Shown: positions 22,188 to 33,518 of the stretch, one piece after another
Position numbering within the stretch: position 1 is the stretch's first letter
Layout of the letters: every line of letters starts with the position of its first letter
Assembly: GCA_949592205.1 (NCBI GenBank)
Contig: CATIUR010000001.1
Coordinates: forward strand, 39,945,001 to 40,009,000
DNA length: 64,000 nucleotides
Origin: Helichrysum umbraculigerum
Taxonomy: Eukaryota; Streptophyta; Magnoliopsida; Asterales; Asteraceae
Reading direction: 5' to 3'
Translations under genes and position numbers: made by a program
Notes under the pieces: generated by a model
What the model was told of the DNA's origin: nothing
The model's input: only the letters and a program-made list of their open reading frames with translations
Database searches by the model: none

Positions 22188-25127
22188 ATGAAACCTTCCA
22201 TAGAAGAACCACCAGAATTGGAGCTGAAGGAACTACCCTCACACCTTGAATATGCTTTTCTCGAAGGACCTTCACATTTACCAGTTATCATATCAAAAGA
22301 CCTGAAGCCGGAAGAGAAAGCAAAACTTATTCAAGTGCTGAAGTCACATAAGAAAGCAATTGCTTGGAAGATTTCTGACATACAAGGGATCAGTCCAAAC
22401 TATTGCACTAACAAGATCTTAATGGAAAATGACTTCAGACCATCAGTTCAAAGGCAAAGGAGAGTCAACCCGAAGATTAAAGAAGTGGTTAAGAAGGAAG
22501 TTATCAAACTCTTGGATGTTGGCCTGATTTACCCTATTTCAGATTCCCCTTGGGTCAGCCCAGTTCAAGTCGTCCCAAAGAAAGGAGGAATGACGGTTAT
22601 CGCTAACGAAAACAACGAATTAATTCCAACACAAGCCGTCACCGGTTGGAGGGTGTGTATTGATTCCCGAAAACTAAATGAAGCCACTCACAAAGATCAC
22701 TTCCCTCTATCGTTCATTGATCAAATGTTGGAGAAATTATCAGGAAATGAATTCTACTATTTTCTGGATGGATTCTCCGGTTATTTTTAGATTCCTCTCG
22801 ATCCTAAGGACCAAGAAAAGATGACATTCACATGTCCACATGAAACTTTCGCTTACCGACGTATGCCGTTTGGCTTATGTAATGCACCTGCTACATTTCA
22901 GCGATGCATGGTAGCAATTTTCCACGACATGATCGAACAATGCATGGAGGTATTCATGGACGACTTCTCAGTCTTTGGAGATTCCTTCTCTACTTGTCTT
23001 TCTAACTTGGATAGGATGCTGGCCCGATATGAAGAATCAAACCTCGTTCTAAACTGGGAAAAATGCCATTTAATGGTAAAAGAAGGAATAGTTTTAGGGC
23101 ACCGCATATCAAAAGCTGGAATTGAAGTTGACAAAGCTAAAGTTGAAACTATCTCAAAACTTCCTCCATCAACTTCTGTTAAAGCCATCCGAAGTTTTCT
23201 GGGTCATGCTGGATTCTACCGTCGTTTCATCAAGGATTTCTCTAAGATCTCTCGACCTATGTCTCATCTGCTTGAAAAAGACACTCCGTTTGCCTTTACA
23301 GATGAATGCCTCCAAGCTTTTAACTATCTGAAAGATCAGCTTGTACATGCACCGATAATGATTGCCCCGGATTGGAGCCTTCCATTTGAGATCATGTGCG
23401 ACGCTAGTGATTTCGCGGTTGGAGCTGTATTGGGACAAAGGAAGGATAAGCACTTTCAACCAATATACTATGCCAGCAAGACGCTCACAGATGCTCAAGA
23501 GAATTATACAACCACAGAAAAGGAGCTGCTTGCGGTAGTATGTGCTTTCGATAAATTATGTTCCTATCTTATGTTATCCAAAACTATTGTCTATACAGAT
23601 CATTCAGCCTTAAAGTATCTTTTCAAAAAGCAAGATGTAAAGCCTAGACTGCTAAGATGGATTCTACTCCTACAAGAATTCAATATCGAGATCAAAGATA
23701 AGAAGGGAGCAGAAAATGTTGCAGCAGATCATCTAAGCCGATTAGAAAATCCTACACTAGAGCAGCTTAATGAAAAGGATATTCAAGACCAGTTTCCTGA
23801 AGAGCAACTCATGCACATCGGCAAATACCATCCAGGATCCACATCCAAAGATCCTTGGTATGCTGATCATGCTAATTTCCTGGTGGGAAAAATAATACCC
23901 AAAGGGATGCCGACATCTCAAAGACGAAGATTCTTCCGCGATATAAAGAATTACTATTGGGACGATCATTTCCTCTTTAAGGTTTGCCCTGATCAGATCA
24001 TTAGAAGATGCGTCGATGGGAAGGAAGCAGAACAAATCCTTCGACAAAGCCACCATGGACCAACTAGGGGACATCACGCCGTTAACTTAACAGCACAAAA
24101 GGTGTACGATTCTGGCTTTTACTGGCCAACCATCTATCGAGATACTTATGACCTGGTGAAACGCTATGATATTTGCCAAAGACAAGGCAATGTGTCAGCA
24201 AGGAACGAAATGCCACTCACTAATATCCAGGCTTGTGACATCTTTGATATATGGGGGTTAGATTTTATGGGACCTTTCCCTAAGTCTAATGGAAAAGAGT
24301 ACATCCTAGTTGCTGTTGATTATGTCTCCAGATGGGCCGAAGCACAAGCTTTCCCGACAAATGATGCCAGAGTAGTGACAAAGTTTCTCAAACAACTATT
24401 CTGTCGATTCGGAACTCCAAGAGCTATCATAAGTGATCGTGGCACTCACTTCTGCAACACTCAATTCATGAAGGTTATGTAGCAGTATGGCGTCACTCAC
24501 AAAATGTCCACATCCTACCATCCACAAACAAATGGAAAAGCTGAGATCACAAACAGAGCTTTAAAGAGAATCTTGGAGCGAATAGTCGGAAATCATGGGG
24601 ATAAGTGGGCTGACAAATTAGACGATGCATTGTGGGCATTCAGAACTGATTACAAAACACCTTTAGGGACCACACCATATCGTCTAGTTTATGGCAAGGC
24701 ATGTCACCTACCAGTAGAGTTGGAATACAAAGCATACTGGGCGCTGAAGAACTGCAATCTGGACACTTCTATAACAGGTTCCCATATGAGAATGCAACTA
24801 AATGAATTGGCCGAATTAAGAAATCAAGCATATGAAAGCTCCCTGAACTACAAAGATAGAACCAAGAGAATTCTTGATTCCAAGCTTAAACTCTCAATGT
24901 TCAAACCAGAAGATAAAGTGCATCTCTTCAATTCGCACTTCAAAAAGTTCTCTGGAAAATTCAAGATCAGGTGGACCGGACCATTCACGATCTCAAAGGT
25001 ATTTCCTTACGGTGCAGTCGAACTCGAATCACCAGAAGAAAATTTTAAGGTAAATGGTCATTGGTTAAAGCATTACATCGAAGACTTCCCCATTCGTGAG
25101 GATGTCTTTATCTTCGAACCACCTTGA
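22188..25127 (+). pseudogene. pol: Athila-1 pol: RT, RNase H, integrase (two in-frame stops)
   Basis: One frame throughout. RT shows WVSPVQVVPKKGG, WRVCIDSRKLN, MPFGLCNAPATFQRC and active-site FMDD near 22953. RNase H shows CDASDFAVGAVL, a Glu in TEKELLAVV and YTDHSALKYLF. Integrase has the HHGPTRGHH part of its zinc finger, but the CxxC is YDIC: the first Cys has become Tyr, so zinc binding is probably lost. Catalytic residues lie in GLDFMGPFP, ISDRGTHF and NGKAEI. Stops: TAG 22788-22790 where the family has Gln (GYFQIP), fitting CAG to TAG; and TAG 24480-24482 shortly before QYGVTH. No frameshift in 2.9 kb. Non-functional without stop readthrough. Confidence 0.93.
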
Positions 25128-25420
25128 GTCAGCCAGAAAGGTACAAGAGTCGAGCTAAAAAACTCTTTAAACAAAGCGCTCTTGGGAGGCACCTCAAGCT
25201 TATCTTACTTTTCCTGTCCTTTTTATGTCTTAGTTCATTTTTAAACTAGTATTGTTATCACTGATCTAATGCATGCAGGCTTGCGACTTATCAGACAATC
25301 AAATAGCTTTATTTGAGATAAGTTTTATTTACACAAATGCGAAAAGTTCATATGTCATTGCATCTGTCCTTTCTGCATTTGTTCACTTTCTATTAGCATT
25401 ACCTGTTTTATGTTTATTTC

Positions 25421-26059
25421 ATGATGGACGCACGGATCGAGACTGATGATCATGATGCTGAGAGACGCCCGAGACAGAGGAGACGACCCAGACAGAGGAG
25501 ACACCTCAGACACATGAGAGCTTTACCTGCTATTCCTGAGGAGGGACTTGTCGATGTTCAGCTAGAGCATGAGGAGGAGGCCACATCACCTACAGCCCAG
25601 CCTCTACCACCACAGACTACTCCAGTGATCAGACAGCCACCTACTCTTGAGTATGACATTACCCTGTATGATCCCGCTGCTACTTGGGCCTTGTTCCAGA
25701 CTTTCACCGCACATCATCAGATCCTTTCAGCTTTGTGTCAGATAGCAGGATTGCCGAGGCTTGCGGGACCACCTTTCAGGTTGGGACCAAACCCAGGACC
25801 ATCTCGACCACCCTGGTCTTTCTTCCCTCCTACTGGATCTTATGTTGGACTTGCTGCTGGACCATCTACTGGACACTCTATTGCTCCTACTGTTGAGCCT
25901 GCTGCCTCTGGGACCTCTGCACCTATGGATCCAGTTCTTCGTGAGCAGCTTTATGCCATGCTTGATGTTTCAAGCCCAGCTCATCCACCAGTCTATGACA
26001 GGACTGCAGAGGATGAGTTTGATCCAGATAGCGATGACTTGCTAGATGAATATTATTAG
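25421..26059 (+). CDS. Athila-1 post-pol ORF, function unknown (212 aa)
   Basis: Lies where Athila elements may carry an env-like gene, 294 bp after pol. N-terminus is basic with Arg repeats (RPRQRRRPRQRR, residues about 16-27), then an acidic stretch, a Pro-rich middle and an acidic end (DEFDPDSDDLLDEYY). No signal peptide, membrane segment or envelope feature is visible, so I do not call it env. Uninterrupted, while pol is not. Low-complexity composition makes chance openness possible. Athila-2 starts 115 bp after its stop. Confidence 0.5.
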   Translation: MMDARIETDDHDAERRPRQRRRPRQRRHLRHMRALPAIPEEGLVDVQLEHEEEATSPTAQPLPPQTTPVIRQPPTLEYDITLYDPAATWALFQTFTAHHQILSALCQIAGLPRLAGPPFRLGPNPGPSRPPWSFFPPTGSYVGLAAGPSTGHSIAPTVEPAASGTSAPMDPVLREQLYAMLDVSSPAHPPVYDRTAEDEFDPDSDDLLDEYY

Positions 26060-26430
26060 TTTACTTTATCTTTATTTTATCTTATGTTATTACTCTGTAC
26101 TTTTGTTGTGACTGCTGAGACGTGATACTCTGATGAGGTTATGATTATTGCAGAACTAGCTTCGTATGGAATGGTGATAAACGCTCAAAAGTACTATATT
26201 TTAGTAGTATTTTACCCCAAGTCTTGAATGTTTTTATTGCATTTAATTAAGAATAGATATTGATTTCGTTCATATTTGAAAATAGATGTGGAAATGGAGC
26301 GTTTATGAAGAAAGGAATGGAAAACAGTCAATAAACGAGCTAAATGATGCATATTTGAAGAAATAAGTGAAGCCGAAGTTGATGAAAAGAATAAATGAAG
26401 AAAAATCAAGAAACCGGCTGGAAATCCAAT

Positions 26431-26533
26431 CCATACGCCGTATGGATTGTGGCGCAGGAGGCCCAGGTTACGCGGACTTGGGCTGGGCTTGAATTCAATC
26501 CATACGCCGTATGGAAATCCATACGCCGTATGG
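26431..26533 (+). repeat. CCATACGCCGTATGG palindrome cluster
   Basis: Three copies of this 15-bp perfect dyad (7-bp arms, central C) at 26431, 26500 and 26519. The right LTR has four, at 33775, 33794 (one variant base), 33863 and 33882. The last copy ends 16 bp before the TATA box. Confidence 0.92.
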
Positions 26534-26549
26534 ATCAAAATTCCAGAAA

Positions 26550-26557
26550 TATAAAAG
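26550..26557 (+). promoter_or_regulatory. TATA box of Athila-2 LTR
   Basis: TATAAAAG right after the palindrome cluster; same arrangement at 33913-33920 in the other LTR. Confidence 0.75.
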
Positions 26558-27720
26558 TCGCGAAAAAACCCTAAAAACAGAGAGTTCGATTGTTTTTTCA
26601 TTTCCAGACGATTAGGTTCGGTTTTTAGGTTAGGTTTACGATTTTAATTAGTATTTTGGAGGTACGATGGCTCGGGATTGAAGTTATTCATCGCGGATCT
26701 TTGTAATTCGTCTTTATAACTCGGTATAATTCTTTTAATTGGATTTCATTGAAATATTTGATGTTGAATAATCTGAGTTTTTACTATTTTATGATGAATT
26801 GAATATCCAAAGTGATTGTGTAATTGATTGAACTTGGATTATGATTGTTGAACGATTATTATTGCGTATTGGCTAAGTTATTTAATTGAAAACGGTTATA
26901 TTACTCACGAATCCTTGTTTATTGGTAACTGGTAGTTATTACTTCTCAACGTGGTTAATAAGATTGATGAGATTGAGTTCCTTTGATTTTATTAATTATT
27001 GATGGTTATAATCTTAGGGTTTTAACTATTGCTAAATATATTGAGTTTGATAGGTTGAGAAATTAATAATTATTCACTTTAAAATGAACGAGACAATAAG
27101 TAATTATTGGGTATTGTTGAGTCATACCAATAGAGTTAATTATAATTAGTTGTGAATGTTTAATGCATAATTTAGGGAAAGGCACACAATTGACTGATCA
27201 TCTTGTGACATTGGAACCAGTGTTTTATGTTGGACCCTAGATTGTAGGAATTAGTTGGACCTGAACCGTTGGCTAGTTCACATTCAATTTAATATCATTG
27301 AAGAATTTGGTGTTAAGTTGATTTAAAAGAATCACAATTAGATAATCAATACGTAATGAATCGGGAAATATGAATCTGAGTGACATTAATTATATAATTA
27401 CTTATTCCTTCCATTTAGTATTTATTATTATTTATTTATTGTTTTAAATTAAGTTTTTATTTAAGTTTAATTATTTTAAATTAATGTTTTTCTAAACAAA
27501 TGTTCGAACGGAACTAAAACGCCACCTTATTTACTGCTTTCTAGTTAATTGTTAATTTCTATTTATAATAAATCCGCCGTTCCATGTGTTCGAATCGGAC
27601 TTACCAAATCTATATTTACATTCGATCGGGTATTCTTGCCTGGTTGCTTGAAAGTATTTATTAGGTATTTCTATTTATAAATTATAAAACAAGACTCGCT
27701 TTCATAGCACATCAAGTTTT

Positions 27721-27738
27721 TGGCGCCGCTGCCGGGGA
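27721..27738 (+). promoter_or_regulatory. Primer-binding site of Athila-2 (tRNA-Asp type)
   Basis: Same 18 bases as in Athila-1, 6 nt after the LTR end at 27714. Confidence 0.9.
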
Positions 27739-27924
27739 GCGGTTGTGATTATTTAAATAGGAATTAGTAATTTATAAACTTTTAGTTTTAAAAGAATTTT
27801 GTTAAACAAATAATTTTGTAAAGTTGTTTAAAGTAGTCTAAGTAATTGTGTAACAAATTTTCATTAATTCACAGGTTGAAACTAAATATCTTTTAATTGG
27901 TTAAACTTTTGGGGATTTAGTTTC

Positions 27925-27954
27925 AACCGGTGGATGGAAATCCATCCGCCGGTT
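27925..27954 (+). repeat. Inverted repeat in the Athila-2 leader
   Basis: 14-bp arms (AACCGGTGGATGGA and TCCATCCGCCGGTT) around AA. The one mismatch would be a G-U pair in RNA. Lies about 190 bp after the primer site and carries the CCGCCGG core seen in other word clusters. Confidence 0.85.
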
Positions 27955-28074
27955 AGAGTTCCAATTATGTAATTTTGTATATGTTATTTAATTTGTGATT
28001 ATTTTGTTTGAACTAACTTGTTTTTCGTTAGTGGTGTTTTGTATTTCAGATTTATTTTTATTTAGGTTTGTCCA

Positions 28075-29286
28075 ATGGCGAGAAGTTTTGAAAGTGATGC
28101 AAACGATAATGATATGGTTAAGAGAGATCAGTCTGCTAAGTCTGATGCTAGTTCCACTGAGATAGTGCCTCCCTATACTCACTTAGGTCGCATTCCCGTT
28201 CCTATTGTTTCATCTTGTCAGGGATTGCTATTGGAACTTGAGGAATTTAGAGGAGATATCCTCTTCAGTTGAGAGATTATTAGGAGGTCCACAATTGATT
28301 TTACTGGTAATCAACAGGTTTTGGTTGATGATGTGTTAGAGGCAGCTTTGATTAAGAGTCAATATGGGATTGATAGGCAATTCTATATTGCCCTCACTAC
28401 TTTTGGGAAATCTCTAGAAACTAGGTTTAAGGAGGAAGAGAAATTCTACACTGCTCAGAAGAAAAGATACACGGAGATTTATGAAATTCTAAGGCATTCT
28501 GCATTTCCATACTCGGAAAATCAAACCGCGTGTCTTGGTCGTATGATTAGGCCTTTGTATGAGGTAACTGGTCATCCTAGTGCAGAAGCAGATAAAGAAT
28601 TTAGGTTGGGTCTAAGAGAATTGGTTCGATTGCTACATTCAGATGACCATTTGACGGATATTACACCTCATCGATTCATAGTGACGCATACTATTCATTA
28701 CTATCTTCAAGAAATGGTGACGTAAGTGGATCGTCTTGCTAAGGAAGAATTAGATAGGCCTCATCCGGATTTCATTCACCCGAATAATGAGATTGATTTG
28801 GCTAGTTACTTAGGAGTTCACTTGGATGTTCTGATTGACAAGAGTAAAGTCTCAACCCCTTGGGAACATTTCAATCATGGAATGATGGAGATTTATACTA
28901 AGCTGGTTAATATTTTCAAACATTCGGGGCTAGACCTTAGCAATAGACAAGAGGTAGCTCTTCAAAAGATAGAAAGACGAGTGAGGTGCTTGAGGAAAAG
29001 TCTCTTGATAAGGAACCATTATGGAATAACTGAAGCATGTTTGGACTTTATAAGTGAGTTAGAGGAAAACCATCCTGAACGTGAGTACAAGTTAGAAGAT
29101 GACAAATTGGTATTGGTACCTGAGGGAGTAAATAATAGGGCAATTAACGAAATCAGTTGGGACTTGGTTTATCTTCAGCACGTGACTGCCGAGCACTTGG
29201 CAATTTTTCCTAGTTTTCGTCATGGGATCATTAACGTCATTCCCATAATCGCTGAGTGTTTCCTTGCTCTCTATCCTAAGCAGTGA
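28075..29286 (+). pseudogene. Athila-2 first ORF, unknown protein, two in-frame stops
   Basis: A single frame of 404 codons with TGA at 28270-28272 and TAA at 28723-28725. I do not recognise it. It sits where gag would be but lacks a visible gag core or zinc knuckle. The N-terminus is polar (MARSFESDAN, residues 1-50), the rest is predicted mostly helical with charged stretches such as RFKEEEKFYTAQKKRYTEIY and a His/Asp-rich part (DDHLTDITPHRFIVTH). Start chosen at ATGGCG, a good plant start context. Both stops could come from C-to-T changes (CGA, CAA), though the original codons are unknown. Confidence 0.7.
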
Positions 29287-29613
29287 TTCTAATCATCTCT
29301 TTTATTTCTTATGCTATTGGATTACTTATAACATTTTGATTATTTCTTATTATGTTTGACTTTGTTTGTTTTGGATTTTAGTATTGTTGGTGTGTTTGGA
29401 ATTTTGAACATGTAATTAGTTTGTGTGTTTGGTTTTTAATATTATTTATTTCATTTAAGTTTGTTAATTTTTGTTATTTATTTATATAGTGTGGAATTAT
29501 GAAGATGTTGAAGTCGTGATTATCCTCCAGGTTTGATATTTAATATTGTTGAATAAGTGTTGGATTTCGGTTAAAAAGTGGTTTGAAAAACGTTTTTGAA
29601 AAATTCTGATTTT
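29287..29613. other. Non-coding spacer between Athila-2 ORFs
   Basis: AT-rich, T-runs, no ORF or repeat that I can support before the promoter-like block. Confidence 0.6.
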
Positions 29614-29720
29614 TCAATCCATACGTCGTATGGATTGATTTGGGCCACTGGGCCGCGCGTTGACTGGGTTTAAATTATGTTTTGACCTGGGCCTTTTTAA
29701 TCCACACGCCGTATGGATCA
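29614..29720 (+). promoter_or_regulatory. Internal promoter-like block of Athila-2
   Basis: Two variants of the LTR palindrome (CCATACGTCGTATGG at about 29619 and CCACACGCCGTATGG at about 29702) surround a GGGCC-rich stretch, as in the LTR, where the same words frame GGCCCAGG...GGGCTGGGC. A pyrimidine-rich stretch follows at 29740-29800. It suggests a second promoter for the downstream ORF. No clear TATA box. Confidence 0.5.
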
Positions 29721-29887
29721 AAAAGAGGCAAAACGGCAGACAGCTCCACTTTCTTCCTCATTTCAAACCTAAACCACTTTCTACCACCACCCACGGCTCT
29801 AACCACCACACCACCCAAATGCAAATTCCGGCCATGCATTCATCTCCATTTTTGCGTATTCATGTTACACGCACTTTCCTCTACAAG

Positions 29888-30590
29888 GTATAACTTCCCG
29901 TTTTCATTTTCGTTAGTTAAATCATTCGTTTGGAAGTTAAGGTTTATGTTAGTAATTTGGGTATCTTGAATTTGAGTATGATTATTGGCATATGTTGATT
30001 GATTTATGTTCTTGTTAATGTATACATTGCAATGTCATGCTCGTTTTTCTAATATATTGCATATATTATGTGATTCGATTTATCCGTTTGTGTTTAAAGA
30101 ATGTGAATATGATAAACTCAATTTTGCTATGTTTTAAATTAGTACTTATTAATTTTCTGACCACATGATGATTAATGCAAATGTTTGTTTGGTACACAAA
30201 TATTTGTGATTACGGTTATGTGATAAATGGTTATTTTTATTAAATGTGTTTATAATAATTCATTTTGAGAATGTAAGAATGTTTGCTAGTTGCTAATGCT
30301 CGAGTTTAGTGATTGTGCAATTTCGTATTTTCATAATGATACCAAATTATTGTAGTGCATTTGATTGAACAATTGTCATGAATATTTAATTAAATATATT
30401 TATGTATGCAATTTGAGTAATTCCGTTTAGAGAGGCAATTTAGGTTTATGAAATTGATTGTTGCGGTAGTTTTAGGCTAAACCAAAATGGTGGATTATTC
30501 CATATTTAGCAGAAATGCTGTGGAAATTTTTATTAACCTTTTTGCATTAACTGTTTATTTGGTATTATTAACAATTGTTTTGTTTAGCAG
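29888..30590 (+). other. Probable intron upstream of the ATHILA-type ORF
   Basis: Donor CTACAAG|GTATAAC and acceptor TTTTGTTTAGCAG|TTATCATG, with an AT-rich 703-bp body. The acceptor is 5 nt before the MSNRRTRGG start. A short upstream ORF begins in the putative exon before it. Splice call is by motif only. Confidence 0.55.
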
Positions 30591-30595
30591 TTATC

Positions 30596-32016
30596 ATGTC
30601 TAACAGGAGAACACGAGGGGGTCAAACTTTGGGAAACCCGTTGGTTCGAGCTCATAGATATCTCACTTTTCATGGGTCATATTCTGAGACCACCAGATTT
30701 CAGTTTGGAGAACGTCTGGCTTCTAATATTGGCCAGTCAATTGAGGTTTTTGATGCTGTCAACTGGAACGTTTTGGAGCATGTGATTGCTAGAGAAGGGT
30801 TCACTAATGGGGCTGAGGCTATTAGGAATTTGCTTGCTATTCCATACGTACTTGAGGATGGAAACATTGGATTTGTTTCTTATGCTTGGTCTCGGTTATT
30901 CAGTATCAGGGAGGACATCTACAGAGAGTTAGTTGTTGAGTTCTATAGCACCTTTAGGTTTGAGTCCAGGTCGACTCAGTGGACTGAGAACTCCATTTTC
31001 TTCCAGCTAGGGGGACAGCCTAGACAGATGACTTTGGTTCAGTTTGCTTTGGGGCTGGGGCTTTATGAGCCCAACGAGTTGGATAATCCTTACTTTTTGG
31101 ATCACATTTCTGTAGGTACTGTGAAGAAGCTCACTGACTTGGAAGTTGAGCAGGAGTGGCAGTATATTGCCCAGGGTAACTATGGTAGTTCGACACCTTC
31201 TTACACGCGTATTCGAGACCCTCGTCATCGACTCATTCACAGATTGTTGACTTACACCATTGTTGGTCGCAAGGAGGGGCCTGAGAAAGTTTCTAGGCCT
31301 GATTTGTTTTATCTGAGCTCGATTATTATGCAGAGGTTAGTGAATGTACCTTGGAGGTTGGCGAAGTGGATGTCGAAGAGAGCTACTGGTACTAGAGATG
31401 GGAGTAGTTTGTGTGGAGGTCACTTTGTTACACGGTTAGCTAGATATTTTGGTTTGGCTACTCAGGATGAGATGGGGTCATGCACGATTGTTCAGCCTAG
31501 CATGGGTTGGTTGACTGCACGCCGGTTGGAAGCATTTGCTCTCATTGAGCCGTGCATTATTTATGGTGGTCCTGAGGATATGTATTACTGGGTTCCGATT
31601 ACTGGGTTCCGATTACTCCGGTAGGACAGACTTTGCAGTTGAGGCAGGCTAGAGCTAGAGGAGATACGAGTGGCAGTGATAGAGGTCGAGGTACGCCACG
31701 AGGCCGTAACAGAGGTTATGCTACGGAGTTTAATCAGCTATCTCAGCAGTTGCACCAGATGGAGTTACACCAGACTCAGAGGTTTGATCAGATAGATCTT
31801 ATGCAGAGACAGCATTTCCATCAGACCAGTGCACACTTGGACTACCAGGATGGTTTGTTTGAGCAGCTGTTTGGTCAGTTTCCTTCTGGACCCGAGTATC
31901 GGCCATTCCAGTACCAGATGCCACCAGAGTTCATGTCACGACCACCACCACCACAGCCAGATTATGGAGGGCCTTCTCATCAATACCGGTACCGTCAGAA
32001 TGATGACATTGATTAG
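30596..32016 (+). pseudogene. ATHILA ORF-1-like protein, frameshifted by a 14-bp duplication
   Basis: Resembles the plant-transposon ATHILA ORF-1 family from memory of its pattern: RLIHRLLTYTIVGRKEGPEKV, DLFYLSSI, WRLAKWMSKRA and GGHFVTRLARYFGL (residues about 215-295). Function of the family is not established. Start at the ATG of MSNRRTRGG after the probable splice site. Frame 2 is open to 31624. At 31589-31616 TGGGTTCCGATTAC is present twice in tandem, shifting the frame. Frame 1 then continues from about 31617 to 32016 with an RG-rich stretch, a Gln-rich helix and a Pro-rich end. Without the extra 14 bp the two parts join, so the break is recent. Confidence 0.8.
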
Positions 32017-32868
32017 GATGATGTTCATCCTAAGTGGTTTATGATTCCAAACACTATTATTATTTTTATTATTATTATGACTGTTTTATTTGTAGGATTA
32101 TTAATTGTTATGTTGGTTTGTAGTTTTAGGATTTGGCAGTTTTTATTTTTAATTAGGTTGTTTAAATCTGGTATTGTTTAATTCTGTTTGTTGATTGTTC
32201 CTTCAGAATTGTGTTGTGAGTAAGTGTTATGCTGGCAGTAAGTTCAGCGTGACAAATTGAATCGAGAGGATGTGGGAAATTCATATCATCCTTGTCATAC
32301 TCATTAAACTGCACACTATTCCAGGGGAGTTTTTCTGTTCTAAGTTCTTTTCTCTTTTTCCCGTTTAGTATTTCATTTTTTGTACAATAAGGGCATTGTA
32401 CATCTTTAAGTGGGGGATGGGAGAGAAAAGAGTGAAGTTTCCACATAATTGTCCTGTAAATAAGTAGATGATTTTGTAATTTGGTTAATTGTTATCTTAT
32501 TAAGATAAGTAACTAAGAGGTTATAAGTTGCCCGTTTTTCAACCAAATTTTTTATTTTAAATTTTTGTTTTTTTTGGAGATAATTATTTTGTAACTATGT
32601 AGGTTATTTTGAAAAATTTTCTACACTTATAATTAAAAAATTAAATTGTGAAAAATGTTATTTAGCTTCATTATATGATGTATTGATAGGCAATTTATAT
32701 AATAATTTTTGAGCTTTTAAGAAAATGAAATTAAGGAGTAGATGTTACCTTTTTAAATGAACTTTAGCTGTGTATGACGTATGTCTTAATTTTCATATGA
32801 GTAATGTGTGATATGCCATAATTTTGGAAATTTAATTGATATCATTTGTGATATACTGGGAGTTGTTT

Positions 32869-33090
32869 CCTTTGTTGTACGAAAGTACAGACCTGGTCTC
32901 CGTCAGTATATCTAATGAAAAAGAGCAAAGAGTTTAAACGAACTCATGATTTTAAAATGTAGTCGAATTAAGTCGCTTTGTTGTACTGAGGTACAGACCT
33001 GCCACCAATAGTTTGACTAAAAGTTTTATATTGCTAAATTAAAATCAAGTTATGTTGCTTTGTTGTGTTTAGGCACAGACCTGTCACCTC
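32869..33090 (+). repeat. Three spaced copies of a GTAC-GTACAGACCTG motif
   Basis: Copies at about 32870-32900, 32976-33005 and 33058-33088. Shared pattern: CTTTGTTGTAC, 4 nt, GTACAGACCTG, then usually CACC. In the first two, GTAC...GTAC could pair; the third has GTGT...GCAC instead. Spacing is 106 and 82 bp with unrelated sequence between. Confidence 0.8.
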
Positions 33091-33505
33091 TGTCTTGATT
33101 TGAAAAATGATTGTTTTGATTAGAATTTCAAGATATGTAATATTGGCATATTATGAGTATGAAAGTATATAGTTTTTGGGAGTTTAAGGAAATATCTACA
33201 TGAATAATAATAAGTTGAGCTTAGCTATTTGAATATAGATTGTTTAAGTGGACAACAATATCAATAATCACTGTGAACTAATTAATGTTTAAAGAATAAT
33301 AACTTTATGTGTAGATTATTTTTGTAATCTCGTAGTTTCTTAATATTTGTCTTTATAATTAACAGATTTTTAAATTTAAACGTTTGAGTTGAAGATGAGT
33401 GATATTGTGTAATTCCTTTGTTAGTTATTTAGATTAATGGAGATGACTGTTTTCTTAAGAATTTGATTTTTGAATCGATAGTCTACTTGAGGACAAGTAG
33501 GATTC

Positions 33506-33518
33506 AAGTGGGGATGTT
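33506..33518 (+). promoter_or_regulatory. Polypurine tract of Athila-2
   Basis: AAGTGGGGATGTT directly before the right LTR start at 33519. Confidence 0.75.

Larger units (their letters stand above)
26175..27714 (+). repeat. 5' LTR of Athila-2 (1540 bp)
   Basis: Near-identical to 33519-34306 plus 36719-37485. Differences include loss of one palindromic word (19 bp) at 26445. TATA box and word cluster near its start, AT-rich afterwards. Confidence 0.95.
32017..33518 (+). other. 3' non-coding region of Athila-2
   Basis: AT-rich with three related hairpin-like repeats (32869-33090), an extra purine tract at 32408-32432 (AAGTGGGGGATGGGAGAGAA), and the final purine tract before the LTR. No coding sequence. 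Confidence 0.75.

Noticed and set aside
22898..24077. Antisense ORFs within Athila-1 pol
   Set aside because: Mirror frames of a conserved coding region; no family features.
25421..26059. Calling the Athila-1 post-pol ORF an envelope gene
   Set aside because: No signal peptide, membrane span or cleavage site visible; kept as unknown.
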